From Pasteurella canis (GTDB taxonomy: Bacteria > Pseudomonadota > Gammaproteobacteria > Enterobacterales > Pasteurellaceae): 64,000 bases of DNA. Positions 8,768 through 19,796 of the stretch are shown here, piece after piece. The stretch lies in assembly GCF_900454865.1 (NCBI RefSeq), contig NZ_UGTV01000015.1, forward strand, positions 1,240,001 through 1,304,000. Direction: 5' to 3'. Under the pieces are notes generated by a model, which had not been told where the DNA came from, did no database searches, and worked only from the letters and a program-made list of their open reading frames with translations. The stretch's first letter is position 1. The number at the start of each line of letters is the position of its first letter. The position numbers were made by a program, and so were the translations under genes.

Positions 8768-11041
8768 TTATTGAAGCTCTGGAAATAACATTTTAATCAC
8801 TTGTTGGGTTAAACGACGAGATTTACCTGCATAAGGGAAAATGTGCATCATCATCATTGGATTAAAGTTTGCTTCAATCACCCCCCAAGAAGATAAGTTC
8901 TGTTGTGCTGGTTGATTTAAATCAGGAATAATTAAATCTACACCACATACTGCCGCGCCCATTGCTTGTGTAATCCCAACTGCAATCTGTTTATAACTGT
9001 CATGCATCTGATCAGTCATATCAATAGAATCGCCTCCTGTACTGATATTTGAATTAGCACGTAGTTGTACTCGTTGCCCCTTCATAGGGATTGCGTCGAT
9101 TGTTAAACCTTGCTCTTTTAGCTGCAATTGCTCAATTTCGCCTAGTGCAATTTTCTTCAATGGTGTTCGACTGCCATCTCCACGTAATGGATGCTCATTT
9201 TTCATTGCGACTAATTCAGCTACGGTATGTTCGCCATCACCAATCACATTCGCAGGCACACGCAATAATACGGCTAATGTTTCATTACCTAACACAAAGA
9301 AACGATATTCTGTGCCAACCAAATAGTCTTCGACCATAATTTCTTTATCTTCACGGAAGGCAATTTCGACTGCTTTGGTAAAATCCTCTCGGTTTTGTAC
9401 CCCTTGCTGGAAAATGGTAATGCCTAGCCCATAATTTGTCGACTTAGGTTTAATCACGACTGCTCGATGCTCAAATAATGCATAGTTCGCAACTGCCTGT
9501 TCAACAGATGTAAACTCTCGACTTTGTGGCACATTAAAACCTGCTTTCTGTAGCACTTTTTTTGTCACCACTTTGTTTTCCATAATCAAAGGTGAAATAT
9601 AACTGTCATGTGAAGTCATGTTGCCATTTTTCACATATTCAATATGTTCACCATGTTTTAAACATAAAAACTGATCATGTTCGTCTAAAATTTCAGTTTG
9701 AATACCTTTTTGAATTAAATCAAATAGTAAGGCTTGAGTTGACAATTCCATATTATCAAAAGCAGATAACGCATAAAAACGTTCAAAGGCTTGTGCTTTA
9801 TATTGTTGTGCGAGTTGTGCACCTAATTGCTGATATCCCCCTGCTTGTTCAATCGCATAGAACAAACGTCCACCAATCGTTTGTGTAGGATCTGCAAACT
9901 GACTCAGTTTTTCTTTCACAATGGAATTCAACTCGCTTGGTGCACCAATTTGCTCAAGCATAGCAAGCATTTCTAATAAAAGTAACTCACCTTCCTCAGC
10001 ATAAGCTGTTTTATCTAATGGATGTTCAAAGGCAACTTCTGCCAAACGTGCTTTCCCTAGTTCGACCGCCTCTTGATCTGCAGTATCCTCCAACCAAATC
10101 ATTAATAAAGCAAATAAGTGAATAAATTTTGCATCAGCCAAACTAATACCATAAGCTTCAAATGGATTCAGATCAAACAAACGAAATTCAAGATATTGAA
10201 TGCCATTTTGCAATAATTCTCTCGCTTTTTTGGCACCACGCAAACGGACATTTGAATAAAACTCTTTCTCTGCAATAAGTTTACCATTTGCGACCCAATG
10301 CTCTAATGTATCAACATATTGTTGGACACTATCAAAAGATACTTTAATCTCAGGATCATTCACATAACCATAACGACTTGAGCGTAAACTACGCACATAT
10401 TCACCTGCTTTTAAGGGCGATACACCGCTAAAATAATTCCCCTCGACAGTGGGTGTCGCAGCGAATAGATATAATAAAACCCATTGATAACGTAAAAAGT
10501 TTTTCGCCATTTTCAGATACAAATCATTCTGAAAATCAACCGCACTTTGATAAGTATTCTGTAAAGAAAATAACGTTGAAATTAACTCAGGGGAAAGCTG
10601 GAAATTGTAATGAATACCGCTGACCATTTGTTTATTTTTGCCATATACTTTGACTAAATATTCGCGATAGGCAACATCTTCAGGGTTATCCAATTGTGCA
10701 ACTTGAATGTACTGTTCTGCTGGTAGCCCAGCAGGCATACTGAGTGGGAAAATATATTCATCATCAGATAACGAACGTTGCACGACCTCATGGATAGCAG
10801 ACAACCAACGATACGTATCTTCCAATTTTTTATTTGGTGGGGTAATTAGCTCTAGCTGGCTTTCAGCAAAATCTGTCTGGATATACGGATGATAAGAGCG
10901 ATTACCAAACAAACTTGGATGTGCAGTTGTTACGATGGAACCATCTGCATACACACGCTGACTCTCTTTTTCTAAACCAAATGAGCCTTGTTGGAATAAC
11001 AACCCCAATTGATTTTGTTTAATCATTTGCTGAATTTTCAT
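8768..11041 (-). CDS. gshAB: Bifunctional glutamate-cysteine ligase/glutathione synthetase
   Basis: GshAB (GshF) makes glutathione in one polypeptide: ATP-dependent joining of glutamate and cysteine, then addition of glycine. The 757 residues split into an N-terminal glutamate-cysteine ligase domain (about 1-480; FGLEKESQRV near 22, then SQLELITPP) and a C-terminal ATP-grasp domain (about 490-757; VVIKPKSTNYGLGI, VEDYLVGTEYRFF and VIEANFNPMM). This fusion is known from Streptococcus, Listeria and Pasteurellaceae such as Pasteurella multocida, and differs from the separate gshA and gshB of E. coli. The gene is monocistronic, with a terminator downstream. An uptake signal lies near 10540. Confidence 0.95.
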   Translation of the reverse strand: MKIQQMIKQNQLGLLFQQGSFGLEKESQRVYADGSIVTTAHPSLFGNRSYHPYIQTDFAESQLELITPPNKKLEDTYRWLSAIHEVVQRSLSDDEYIFPLSMPAGLPAEQYIQVAQLDNPEDVAYREYLVKVYGKNKQMVSGIHYNFQLSPELISTLFSLQNTYQSAVDFQNDLYLKMAKNFLRYQWVLLYLFAATPTVEGNYFSGVSPLKAGEYVRSLRSSRYGYVNDPEIKVSFDSVQQYVDTLEHWVANGKLIAEKEFYSNVRLRGAKKARELLQNGIQYLEFRLFDLNPFEAYGISLADAKFIHLFALLMIWLEDTADQEAVELGKARLAEVAFEHPLDKTAYAEEGELLLLEMLAMLEQIGAPSELNSIVKEKLSQFADPTQTIGGRLFYAIEQAGGYQQLGAQLAQQYKAQAFERFYALSAFDNMELSTQALLFDLIQKGIQTEILDEHDQFLCLKHGEHIEYVKNGNMTSHDSYISPLIMENKVVTKKVLQKAGFNVPQSREFTSVEQAVANYALFEHRAVVIKPKSTNYGLGITIFQQGVQNREDFTKAVEIAFREDKEIMVEDYLVGTEYRFFVLGNETLAVLLRVPANVIGDGEHTVAELVAMKNEHPLRGDGSRTPLKKIALGEIEQLQLKEQGLTIDAIPMKGQRVQLRANSNISTGGDSIDMTDQMHDSYKQIAVGITQAMGAAVCGVDLIIPDLNQPAQQNLSSWGVIEANFNPMMMMHIFPYAGKSRRLTQQVIKMLFPELQ

Positions 11042-11185
11042 TTGCTTTCTCTATATTAAAAGAACGACGTGTTCTAGATGAATAAAATTAAACAATAAAA
11101 TGCAAACTACGAAGGCAATTTATTGTATTTTAAAAGCGATTAAACAACAGGTTACACTATTTTAAGTCGTATTCTAAAAAACAGC

Positions 11186-12097
11186 CTAATTGAATTTACC
11201 TCTTAGACAACAAACACAACCTAAAATGACTAATAATGCGCCTCCACCTTGATATAAACTGATTACCTCATCTAGGGTAATATAACCAACGACTGCGGTA
11301 GAAAGTGGCACAAGTAGTTGAATAATATTAAAAGTGACTATACCTTGTGTTTTCATAATAAAAAATGACATAAGCATCCCTGTCATCATACCATAGACAC
11401 CCGCTAAGCTCAGTCCAATTAAGGCACCAAAACTTACATCAGTTAAATTAAAAATCACTTCACTTTGCCATGCCCAAATTAAATAAATAACGCCTGACAA
11501 AAACGCAGTAAATGCACTGATGATAATAACATTTAAACCGCCTGCAATATTTTTGACCACTAAATTTTGAATTGATTGAATAAAAATAGCTGTCGTGAGA
11601 AATAACGCCCCTAAAATAAAGTCATTCTCAACCGCACTTTGCTTACCATAAAAGACAAAAAGTAAGGAGCCAATAATTAAAATAGCGCTGCCAAATAAGA
11701 ACTTTACATTAGTCACTTTCTGCCGTTCATCAGGATAAAAAATAGCTACCATTAATACTGATAACGGCATGGCTAATACACCAAAAACACTTCCTGATAA
11801 AGCAGAAGTCTGTTTCATTCCATGAATAAAGAAATACATATTCCCTGTCATAAAACAGGCTAATATCAATAATTTCAATAAATATCGATAGTCTTGTAAA
11901 ACAAGTTTGAGCTCTGCTCTAAATTTTAACATGCAGATTAAAATAAAAACGCTGCCCCCTGACAAAAAGCGGACAGCGTTGTTATTTAGTGTATCGAAGT
12001 GAATGCTCATATAGCGCATAATGGGAAAACCAATTCCCATTAATACAATATAACTTAAGCGAACAAACCATTCATTGCTTAAATTGAGCATTCTCAT
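11186..12097 (-). CDS. DMT superfamily (EamA-type) transporter
   Basis: This 303-residue protein has ten predicted membrane helices in two repeated halves, the EamA drug/metabolite transporter pattern. Family members export amino acids, nucleosides or drugs; nothing here shows the substrate. Typical features include a conserved small-residue loop near the middle of each half and [14 protein letters not shown] and [15 protein letters not shown] at equivalent helix ends. It lies 8 bases downstream of bamC and may be read from the bamC promoter. Either ATG (MRM or the second M) could start it. An uptake signal lies inside at about 11631. Confidence 0.8.
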   Translation of the reverse strand: MRMLNLSNEWFVRLSYIVLMGIGFPIMRYMSIHFDTLNNNAVRFLSGGSVFILICMLKFRAELKLVLQDYRYLLKLLILACFMTGNMYFFIHGMKQTSALSGSVFGVLAMPLSVLMVAIFYPDERQKVTNVKFLFGSAILIIGSLLFVFYGKQSAVENDFILGALFLTTAIFIQSIQNLVVKNIAGGLNVIIISAFTAFLSGVIYLIWAWQSEVIFNLTDVSFGALIGLSLAGVYGMMTGMLMSFFIMKTQGIVTFNIIQLLVPLSTAVVGYITLDEVISLYQGGGALLVILGCVCCLRGKFN

Positions 12098-12105
12098 TTT
12101 GGCTG

Positions 12106-13119
12106 TTATCTCGCTAGGACATTCTGTAAAGCTTGATATACTGCTTGTGCTTGAGCACCTGAAAGGGCTTTACCATCTTCGTCCGTCATCACAACTGCAC
12201 TTTGTTTTCCTAGTGCACTTAACTGCATAAAATAAGTCCCTTTATCTAAACCAGTGCTTGTTTCTGAACTACCAAATGGCCACCACCAACTTTTCGCCCC
12301 TACAGGACTGTATCTTAATTCTCGAGAACCACGACCAGCTACTTCATCTTTAATACTAAATTCAAGCTGTGGCAACACTTGACCTAGCTTTGCCCAAGCT
12401 TGATTAAAAGGTGCTGCTAACACTAAAGCCTCTCGGCCGTTACTGTCAGTCGCAAAGCTCGATTGAATAGGTGCTAAATTAGTATTACTCAACGATTGTT
12501 CTTGTTTTTGATAGGCTGAATTTAATTCGCCGACTAATTGATTTAAACGATCTGAACTATAACGCTGTTTATCTACCATATTAGGAGTAAAAATTACATC
12601 ATCACGCTTCATTTGTAACACGGAAATAAAGAGTGCACTATAACCACCTGAGCTGACTTGCTCGATTTCATAACGAATTTGTGTTTTGCCAATATCATCA
12701 CTCCGCCCAGTTGTTGTCCAATCCGTTATAATTTTATTACCATCTAACTTATACTCTACACCTTGCTCTTTTAATAAACGCTGAACTTGTACTAGACTAT
12801 ATACTTGTTGTTTGTCTTCAGGATAGGCAATAAGTGCTCGTTCACCATCAAATTGAGCAATTGAGTTTTGAATAATCGCTAATGGGTTTTCAGGTGGACG
12901 GATATCAATGTGTTGTGCTTTTTTTACTTTAATCTGAGGAAGTTGATAAGTGGTATCTTGTTTCGGTAAATTCACACCACCAGTAGCTAAAGGCATAAAT
13001 GCAGGTAGTGCATCATCTGAATTTTGATAGGTATCATTAGCTTGTTGTTTACTTTCATTGCTTGCAGAACAAGCTGCAAGTGTAGTAATAAGTGCAAAAG
13101 GGAATAACCACTTTTTCAT
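12106..13119 (-). CDS. bamC: Outer membrane assembly lipoprotein BamC
   Basis: BamC (NlpB) is a lipoprotein of the BAM complex, which inserts beta-barrel proteins in the outer membrane. The signal peptide ends in the lipobox LAAC, with the acylated cysteine at residue 17 and serine at +2, consistent with outer-membrane sorting. The following unstructured segment and two helix-grip domains match family layout in 337 residues. It is downstream of dapA, the same order as in E. coli, but here a clear terminator separates them, so bamC probably has its own promoter or depends on readthrough. Confidence 0.88.
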   Translation of the reverse strand: MKKWLFPFALITTLAACSASNESKQQANDTYQNSDDALPAFMPLATGGVNLPKQDTTYQLPQIKVKKAQHIDIRPPENPLAIIQNSIAQFDGERALIAYPEDKQQVYSLVQVQRLLKEQGVEYKLDGNKIITDWTTTGRSDDIGKTQIRYEIEQVSSGGYSALFISVLQMKRDDVIFTPNMVDKQRYSSDRLNQLVGELNSAYQKQEQSLSNTNLAPIQSSFATDSNGREALVLAAPFNQAWAKLGQVLPQLEFSIKDEVAGRGSRELRYSPVGAKSWWWPFGSSETSTGLDKGTYFMQLSALGKQSAVVMTDEDGKALSGAQAQAVYQALQNVLAR

Positions 13120-13174
13120 AAAATTTTTCCTTCATTTTAATTTTTAAATTACCGCACTTTGACAGTGAAATGAT

Positions 13175-13210
13175 AAAAAAGTTTAGGGTCTTATAATACA
13201 GACCCTAAAC
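13175..13210 (-). terminator. Intrinsic terminator after dapA
   Basis: On the minus strand GTTTAGGGTC (13210-13201) pairs with GACCCTAAAC (13190-13181) around a 10-base loop. A run of six T follows (13180-13175). It separates dapA from bamC. Confidence 0.85.
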
Positions 13211-13221
13211 TAATCGGTGAA

Positions 13222-14118
13222 TTAAATTAATCCCGCTATTTTCAATGCATTTTCAACTTTAGGTTGCAAAGATTCACTTAATGTAGTTAAAGGCAAACGT
13301 AAGGTTGGTGTTTCAATCAAGCCTAAACGATATGCAGCCCATTTAACAGGAATAGGATTAGATTCAACAAAAAGATCTGTATGTAACGCCATGAGACGTT
13401 GATTAATCACTTCAGCCTCATCAAATTTACCAGCTAATGCTAAATGACACATTTTTGCCATATCAGCTGCAGCAACATTGTTTGTGACAGAGATCACACC
13501 TTGTCCACCTAATTTCATTGATTCAAGACCTGTTGCATCATCACCACTTAAGAAAATAAAGTCCTCTCCAGCAAGTTCTTTAATCTTTGCAACACGAGTT
13601 AAATCACCTGTTGCCTCTTTGATACCAACAATATTTTTAATTTGTGATAAGCGTCCTACAGTCTCAGGCAATAAATCGCTGCCAGTACGTCCAGGGACGT
13701 TATATAGGATTTGAGGTAAATCTGTACATTCTGCAATTGCTTTAAAATGTTGATACATTCCTTCTTGTGTTGGCTTATTGTAATAAGGTACGACAGAAAG
13801 GCAGCCCGCGACACCACTATCATTTAAGAGTTTTGTCATTACAATTGCTTCACTTGTCGCGTTCGCGCCTGCACCTGCAATAATCGGAATACGCCCATCG
13901 GCAAATTCAACTGTTTTTAAAATTGTTTTGACATTCTCATCAATACTTAATGTAGCCGCCTCACCTGTCGTCCCCACCGAAACAATCGCATCAGTACCCG
14001 CATTAATGTGATGCTCGACTAAATTTTTCAGTGCTACAAAGTCAATCTCACCAGAGTTGTCCATGGGTGTCACAATTGCAACAATGCTACCTGAGAATAA
14101 ATAATTATTTGCTAACAT
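13222..14118 (-). CDS. dapA: 4-hydroxy-tetrahydrodipicolinate synthase
   Basis: DapA condenses pyruvate with aspartate semialdehyde, the first committed step to lysine and diaminopimelate for the cell wall. The TIM-barrel aldolase residues are present: the Schiff-base lysine in VGIKEATGD (K167), the tyrosine of ILYNVPGR (Y139) and GTTGE (49-53). Length is 298 residues, normal for the family. The ATG follows AGGAGG, a strong ribosome site. A terminator lies directly downstream. I saw no lysine riboswitch upstream. Confidence 0.97.
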   Translation of the reverse strand: MLANNYLFSGSIVAIVTPMDNSGEIDFVALKNLVEHHINAGTDAIVSVGTTGEAATLSIDENVKTILKTVEFADGRIPIIAGAGANATSEAIVMTKLLNDSGVAGCLSVVPYYNKPTQEGMYQHFKAIAECTDLPQILYNVPGRTGSDLLPETVGRLSQIKNIVGIKEATGDLTRVAKIKELAGEDFIFLSGDDATGLESMKLGGQGVISVTNNVAAADMAKMCHLALAGKFDEAEVINQRLMALHTDLFVESNPIPVKWAAYRLGLIETPTLRLPLTTLSESLQPKVENALKIAGLI

Positions 14119-14298
14119 AACGCCTCCTGAGCATATTTATAAATTTGAAACTAGTTTTCATTTTGAATGATATTCATTCTATTGTTTGTTTTGTTGAGTT
14201 TGCTTGTAAATTGTAGTTTAAGATCGCTAAAATAGTCTTAATTTGCAAGTCATTTTTGAAATTTTTTATCTAAACTTATTTTTCATAGGGAGATTTTG

Positions 14299-14763
14299 AT
14301 GAAAATCTTACAAATTGGAGCTTCTGCACCACAATTCACGCTTTTAAATCAATATAATGAGCCAATTTCTCTAGCACAATTTGCTGGTAAAAAAGTGCTC
14401 ATTTATTTCTATCCTAAGGCACTTACACCAGGTTGTAATACTCAAGCCTGCGGCTTACGTGATAGTAAGACAGAATTGGAAAAATTAGGTGTAGTCATTT
14501 TAGGGATTAGCCCTGACTCACCTGAAAAACTGGCTAAATTTACTGATAAGAAGGCACTTAATTTTCTTTTGCTTGCTGATCAAGATCATCAAGTGGCAGA
14601 GCAATTTGGCGTATGGGGAGAAAAGACATTTTTAGGCAAAACGTATCATGGTATTCACCGCATCAGCTTTTTGATCGATGAAAAAGGTAAAATAGAACAA
14701 GTTTTTACTCAATTTAAAACCTCAAATCACCACCAAGTTGTATTAGATTATTTGACCAAATAA
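14299..14763 (+). CDS. bcp: Thiol peroxidase Bcp (peroxiredoxin)
   Basis: Bcp reduces hydrogen peroxide and alkyl hydroperoxides using thioredoxin. The peroxidatic cysteine is in TPGCNTQACGLRD (C46), with the resolving cysteine at C51 five residues later, the atypical two-cysteine arrangement of E. coli Bcp. The ATG at 14299 has AGGGAG six bases upstream; an in-frame TTG three bases earlier is less likely. Length is 154 residues. It is divergent from dapA across about 180 bases. An inverted pair of uptake signals follows. Confidence 0.95.
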   Translation: MKILQIGASAPQFTLLNQYNEPISLAQFAGKKVLIYFYPKALTPGCNTQACGLRDSKTELEKLGVVILGISPDSPEKLAKFTDKKALNFLLLADQDHQVAEQFGVWGEKTFLGKTYHGIHRISFLIDEKGKIEQVFTQFKTSNHHQVVLDYLTK

Positions 14764-14778
14764 ACTTCTCAAAAACTC

Positions 14779-14836
14779 ACCGCACTTTAACAAAATTGTT
14801 GTTTTCCAAAGTTTGAAATATCAATGGAAGTGCGGT
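14779..14836. repeat. Inverted pair of DNA uptake signals
   Basis: ACCGCACTT (14779-14787) and AAGTGCGGT (14828-14836) form a 9-bp inverted repeat with a 40-base spacer between bcp and the next gene. Such pairs are common in Pasteurellaceae and may act as a weak terminator as well as marking DNA for uptake. Confidence 0.8.
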
Positions 14837-14905
14837 CATTTCTCATAAAAGTTTTGTATAATATTTCTCCTCAATTAAAAATGAATTATATTTAGGTGAA
14901 ACAAC

Positions 14906-15889
14906 ATGATGTACTATTGGAAAAAAGCGATTTCACTTTTCTTATTAGTGTGTGCTTTTACTGCACAGGGAACAAGTTGCACAAATTCGAATTTAGATGT
15001 TGTAATTTTAGGCTCAGGTGGACCTGAAATCGCACTTTTCAGATCAAGCCAACCACTACAGCCCCGAGCTTCAGCAAGTTATTTACTACGTGAAAATGGT
15101 CAAGCAAAGTTTATCATTGATCTGGGTTCAGGCGCATTACAACGTTTTGCGCAAACCAACGCAAAAATAGAGGATTTACAAGCTATTTTAGTCACTCATT
15201 TTCATGTTGATCATATTAACGATCTACCTACACTTATTAAATCGTCTTTTTTTTCTGAACGAAAACAAGATCTCCTCATTTACGGTCCAACAGGCAATGA
15301 ATTTATTCCAGATACAGTGGATTTTCTCAGTCGCCTATTAGGTGAAAAAGGAGCCTATGCTTATCTTGCTGACTTTCTAACTGGTGAGGAAAGCTATCAA
15401 ATCATACCTACTTCGGTCGATGCCAATAAGCAACAACCAACCATTTTTCATACGACTATTGATGGATTTGATATTAAAGCAGTGGGGACTGAACATGGGC
15501 TACTCCCTGCACTTGCATGGCGGATTGAAAAAGCAGGTTGTTCAGTTGTTTTTTCAGGTGATACAAGTAATCTAGGTCGTACTTTAGATCTGATTACAAA
15601 AGATGCCGATTTGTTTATTGCACACAATGCGATACCCGAAACAAGTCAAGACAATGTGGCACAAAAACTTCATATGCGTCCATCTGAAATTGCTCGAATC
15701 GCACATAATAGTAATATAAAAAATCTCGTACTTAGCCATTTAATGCGACGTACTGAACAGGTCAAAACACAGACAGAACAAGTAATTAAATCTCAATTTC
15801 AAGGTAATATCACTTTTGCAAATGATTGTGACATTTATTCAATTAAAACAGGCAATAAAATCGGCGAATGTACCAACTTAAATCTGTAA
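14906..15889 (+). CDS. Exported metallo-beta-lactamase-fold hydrolase
   Basis: This 327-residue protein has an N-terminal signal peptide (hydrophobic residues 9-20) and a metallo-beta-lactamase fold. The zinc motif is THFHVDH (H98, H100, D102, H103), followed by a distal FSGDTSN aspartate and a late LSHL histidine. This set resembles the RNase Z and arylsulfatase-like branch rather than true beta-lactamases. Export makes an RNA substrate unlikely; a small phospho- or sulfo-ester is possible. The substrate cannot be read from the sequence. Two cysteine residues just after the signal do not form a lipobox. It appears to be a single gene. Confidence 0.75.
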   Translation: MMYYWKKAISLFLLVCAFTAQGTSCTNSNLDVVILGSGGPEIALFRSSQPLQPRASASYLLRENGQAKFIIDLGSGALQRFAQTNAKIEDLQAILVTHFHVDHINDLPTLIKSSFFSERKQDLLIYGPTGNEFIPDTVDFLSRLLGEKGAYAYLADFLTGEESYQIIPTSVDANKQQPTIFHTTIDGFDIKAVGTEHGLLPALAWRIEKAGCSVVFSGDTSNLGRTLDLITKDADLFIAHNAIPETSQDNVAQKLHMRPSEIARIAHNSNIKNLVLSHLMRRTEQVKTQTEQVIKSQFQGNITFANDCDIYSIKTGNKIGECTNLNL

Positions 15890-16008
15890 TTAGTTCACTA
15901 TAGCTTATAACTTTTTTATCTAATTTCTTTTTATTTTTTATATTGAAAATTTTTAGATTATAGTGTTAAATCTGTGCAAATTATAAGGTTATTTTAGATA
16001 TTGTTTTT

Positions 16009-16836
16009 ATGTGTCAATTATTAGGAATGAATTGTAATACACCCACGGATATTGTTTTTTCTTTTGAGGGGTTTCGTCGTAGAGCAGGCTTAACAGATTG
16101 TCATTCTGATGGATTTGGCATCGCATTTTTTGAAGGGAAAGGAGTACGTGTTTTTCGCGATAATAATGCGGCACACTCTTCTCCTATCGCAGATTGCGTT
16201 AAACAATATCATATTAAATCACTCAATGTTATTGCCCATATTCGTAAAGCTACACAAGGCGAAGTTAATATTGAAAATACACATCCTTTTATCCGTGAGT
16301 TATGGGGACAAAACTGGGTATTTGCACATAATGGTAACTTAACTACAAAATTTGATTTAAACAATTCATTATACCAACCTATTGGTAGTACAGATTCTGA
16401 GGCGGCTTTTTGTTACATGGTAAGTGAATTAAAAACTCGTTTTAAAATCAAGCCTACAGAAGATGAGTTATTTGATGCGTTACAACAAATCACACATACT
16501 ATTTCGACAGGCGGTACGTTCAATTTTATCTTATCTAATGGTGAGTGGATGATTGCACATTGTTCAACAAATCTCCATTACCTGACTCGAAAAGCACCCT
16601 TTGGTAAAGCCCAACGTGTTGATGATGATGGGATTATTGATTTCAATGACTATGCTAAAGAAGGCGATCTTGTCACGATTATCACGACTTTCCCACTGAC
16701 TAAAGACGAAACCTGGACAAAAATGGAATATGGTGGTTTTGTCTTCTTCAAACAAGGGGAAAAAATTGCTGAAATTATTGGTGTCAAAAGGGAAGCTATT
16801 GATGATGGCACTTTAGGTTTAGCAAAATGTGCTTAA
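16009..16836 (+). CDS. Class II glutamine amidotransferase (YafJ-like)
   Basis: This 275-residue protein starts MCQLLGMNC, so removal of Met would expose Cys2 as the N-terminal nucleophile typical of class II amidotransferases. Further conserved segments are SDGFGIAFFEG, AHIRKAT, NTHPF, FAHNGNL and GSTDSEAAFC. The closest pattern is E. coli YafJ, a free-standing glutaminase domain whose acceptor is unknown to me. No synthetase domain or partner gene is adjacent. The ATG at 16009 is fixed by the need for Cys2. It is flanked by about 120 and 255 bases without genes. Confidence 0.85.
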   Translation: MCQLLGMNCNTPTDIVFSFEGFRRRAGLTDCHSDGFGIAFFEGKGVRVFRDNNAAHSSPIADCVKQYHIKSLNVIAHIRKATQGEVNIENTHPFIRELWGQNWVFAHNGNLTTKFDLNNSLYQPIGSTDSEAAFCYMVSELKTRFKIKPTEDELFDALQQITHTISTGGTFNFILSNGEWMIAHCSTNLHYLTRKAPFGKAQRVDDDGIIDFNDYAKEGDLVTIITTFPLTKDETWTKMEYGGFVFFKQGEKIAEIIGVKREAIDDGTLGLAKCA

Positions 16837-17091
16837 AATTAAAGGCTGAATAAATGATAAATCACTATTCAACCTCATATTCCATAGAGAAATATACTGT
16901 TTAAATTAAATTTTACATTATTTATCTATTATTTTTTAAGCAAACAGCATATAAAAAAACGATCTAAATCATATTTTCTCCATTTAACGCATCTCTCCTT
17001 TTGAATTTATTATTCAATCTCTTTACTATATATCACTCTACTCACTAACAAGTCCTTACTGGTTATTTTCCTATTTTCTATGGAGTTGTAT

Positions 17092-18333
17092 ATGACAAAG
17101 AAGTCTGATGTAAAATGGAACAAATTTAATCTCCTTTGGGCACTCAATTTATTTGGTACAGCAGTTGGCGCGGGAGTCTTATTTCTCCCAATTAATGCTG
17201 GTCAAAGTGGCTTTTGGCCCCTTATTATCATAGCACTTATTGTTGGACCTATGACTTACTTTGCGCACTTGGGGCTGACACGTTTCATCCTTTGCTCCTC
17301 AAAAAAGGGAAGTAATATAACTGAGGTTGTAGAAGAATATTTTGGTAAATCAGCAGGAAAACTCATCACTTTTCTCTATTTTTTAGCAATTTTCCCAATA
17401 TTATTAATCTATGGTAACGGTATTACAAATACAGTAGATACTTTTCTTGTTCACCAAATGGCTGTTATGCCGCCTAACCGAGCATTACTTTCTCTTATTC
17501 TGATTGCCTCATTAATTGGAGTCATGCTACTGAGCGAGAAAACTATGCTTAAAATTACAGAGTTTCTTGTTTATCCACTTGTATTTATTTTGTTTGCTTT
17601 ATCAATATATCTTATACCGAAATGGAATATAGCGATGATAACTGAATTACCAACATTGAATCAGTGTCTCAGTACATTATGGATTACATTACCTGTATTA
17701 GTGTTTTCTTTTAATCATTCACCAGCAATTTCTTCTTTTACTCAATCTCAACAACGCCAATACAATCATCCTGACACGACAGAAAAACATGCCAGCCATA
17801 CATTAAAGTTGGCCTCAACACTATTACTTATTTTTGTTATGTTTTTTGTATTTAGCTGTGTATTAAGTTTAACGCCTACTGAACTTAGTCAAGCTAAAAA
17901 CCAAAATATTAGTATCCTATCTTTTCTCGCAAACAAATTTCATAACCCTTATATTTCCTACTTAGGTCCACTAGTCGCATTTCTTGCTATTACAAGTTCC
18001 TTCTTTGGGCATTATTTGGGTGCAAAAGAGGGCTTAATCGGCTTAATACAAAAGATCATGCCGCATAAACATCTAAGCCACAAAAAATTAAATTATCTAA
18101 CCGCACTTTTCTTCTTTCTCACGCTATGGAGCGTTACCATTCTAAATCCTAGTATATTAGGGTTAATCGAATCTTTTGGTGGTCCTGTAATTGCAACAAT
18201 CTTATTTATTATGCCGATGTATGCAATACGTAAAATCAATGCTATGCAACGTTATCGAGGTCATTTATCTAATGTATTTATTACAATTCTTGGATTGTTT
18301 ACTATTTCAGCAATCATTTATAAACTATTTTAA
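17092..18333 (+). CDS. sdaC: Serine transporter (STP family)
   Basis: This 413-residue membrane protein has about eleven helices. The N-terminal [16 protein letters not shown] is the signature of the serine/threonine (STP) branch of amino acid permeases. SdaC takes up L-serine with protons. I placed the start at the ATG at 17092, which has GGAG six bases upstream, rather than at 17080. The next gene, 62 bases on, is L-serine deaminase, reproducing the E. coli sdaC-sdaB pair; together they import and deaminate serine. An uptake signal lies near 18102. Confidence 0.9.
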   Translation: MTKKSDVKWNKFNLLWALNLFGTAVGAGVLFLPINAGQSGFWPLIIIALIVGPMTYFAHLGLTRFILCSSKKGSNITEVVEEYFGKSAGKLITFLYFLAIFPILLIYGNGITNTVDTFLVHQMAVMPPNRALLSLILIASLIGVMLLSEKTMLKITEFLVYPLVFILFALSIYLIPKWNIAMITELPTLNQCLSTLWITLPVLVFSFNHSPAISSFTQSQQRQYNHPDTTEKHASHTLKLASTLLLIFVMFFVFSCVLSLTPTELSQAKNQNISILSFLANKFHNPYISYLGPLVAFLAITSSFFGHYLGAKEGLIGLIQKIMPHKHLSHKKLNYLTALFFFLTLWSVTILNPSILGLIESFGGPVIATILFIMPMYAIRKINAMQRYRGHLSNVFITILGLFTISAIIYKLF

Positions 18334-18395
18334 AATTTGTAAATCCGTGTAGAATACACGCCCTCTTTTTTTAATTAATAAAAATATAGTATATT

Positions 18396-19760
18396 ATGAT
18401 TAGTGTTTTTGATATATTTAAAATTGGCATCGGCCCCTCAAGCTCACATACCGTAGGACCAATGAAAGCTGGTAAGCAATTTATTGATGACTTAATCAAT
18501 AGAAATCAATTGGAGCAAATTGCTAAAATTCAAGTGGATGTCTATGGTGCATTATCCATGACTGGACATGGGCATAACACAGATATTGCAATCATTATGG
18601 GGCTTGCAGGTTATTTACCTCATAATATTGATACTAATTTAATTCCCACTTTTATTTCTACTCTCAAACAAACCGAACTTCTCTCCATCGCTGAAAATCA
18701 AAAAGTCGTACAATTTAATATGGATGAAGATTTAATCTTCCACCAAACTTTTCTCCCCTTGCATGAAAATGGCATGCGTATTACTGCATTTTCTCAATAC
18801 AATACGATGCTATACCAGCAGACCTATTACTCTATTGGGGGAGGTTTTATTGTGAATGAAGAAAGCTTTAATAAACCTAAAAATCATGACTACTCAATTC
18901 CGTTCCCCTATCATAATGCCGCTGATATGCTAAAACATTGCGATGATAACGGATTCACTCTCTCTAGTGCGGTGATGAGAAATGAAATTGCTATACATGG
19001 TCAAGAAGCGTTATCTCACCATTTACAACAAATTTGGCAAAGCATGAAATCTTGTATTGAACGTGGATTAACAACCGAAGGATTACTACCAGGTCCATTA
19101 AAAGTACCACGTAGAGCAGCTGGTTTATATCGTATGCTAAAATCAAATAGTAGTTTATCTAACGATCCAATGGGTGTTATTGACTGGGTTAATATGTATG
19201 CTCTAGCAGTGAATGAAGAAAACGCGGCAGGCGGGCAAGTAGTTACTGCTCCAACTAATGGTGCTTGTGGCATTGTCCCTGCGGTCTTGGCTTATTATGA
19301 AAAATTTATTGCGGATATTACACCTGAAATTACAGAGCGCTATTTACTAACTTGTGGCTTCATAGGCTCTCTCTATAAAATGAATGCATCTATTTCTGGC
19401 GCAGAAGTTGGTTGTCAAGGCGAAGTAGGAGTGGCCTGCTCCATGGCAGCAGCTGGATTAACCGAAATTCTAGGAGGAAGTCCAGAACAGGTATGTATTG
19501 CAGCTGAAATCGCTATGGAACATAATCTTGGTTTAACTTGTGATCCAGTAGGTGGGCAAGTACAAGTACCTTGTATTGAACGCAATGCTATCGCGGCTGT
19601 AAAAGCAATTAATGCAAGCCGTATGGCGCTCCGTCGCACCACTAGTCCTAGAGTTACATTGGATAAAGTAATCGAAACTATGTATGAAACAGGTAAAGAT
19701 ATGAATGTAAAATATCGTGAAACATCACAAGGTGGATTAGCCATTAAAGTCATTTGTTAG
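18396..19760 (+). CDS. sdaA: L-serine ammonia-lyase (iron-sulfur)
   Basis: This enzyme converts L-serine to pyruvate and ammonia using a labile 4Fe-4S cluster. The 454-residue single-chain form starts MISVFDIFKIGIGPSSSHT, a family hallmark of the beta domain. The alpha domain contains the cysteine blocks GACGIVPAV, VGCQGEVGVACSMAA and LTCDPVGG that bind or surround the cluster. It follows the serine permease and is probably co-transcribed with it. The pair supplies pyruvate during growth on amino acids. The ATG at 18396 is the only reasonable start. Confidence 0.95.
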   Translation: MISVFDIFKIGIGPSSSHTVGPMKAGKQFIDDLINRNQLEQIAKIQVDVYGALSMTGHGHNTDIAIIMGLAGYLPHNIDTNLIPTFISTLKQTELLSIAENQKVVQFNMDEDLIFHQTFLPLHENGMRITAFSQYNTMLYQQTYYSIGGGFIVNEESFNKPKNHDYSIPFPYHNAADMLKHCDDNGFTLSSAVMRNEIAIHGQEALSHHLQQIWQSMKSCIERGLTTEGLLPGPLKVPRRAAGLYRMLKSNSSLSNDPMGVIDWVNMYALAVNEENAAGGQVVTAPTNGACGIVPAVLAYYEKFIADITPEITERYLLTCGFIGSLYKMNASISGAEVGCQGEVGVACSMAAAGLTEILGGSPEQVCIAAEIAMEHNLGLTCDPVGGQVQVPCIERNAIAAVKAINASRMALRRTTSPRVTLDKVIETMYETGKDMNVKYRETSQGGLAIKVIC

Positions 19761-19796
19761 TTTAAATCGAGACTTAATATGAGGTCCTATTAATTA

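Noticed and set aside
16837..17091. Possible hairpin (AGGCTGAATA with TATTCAACCT) between the amidotransferase gene and sdaC.
   Set aside because: The stem has a mismatch and there is no T-run, so I do not call a terminator or riboswitch.
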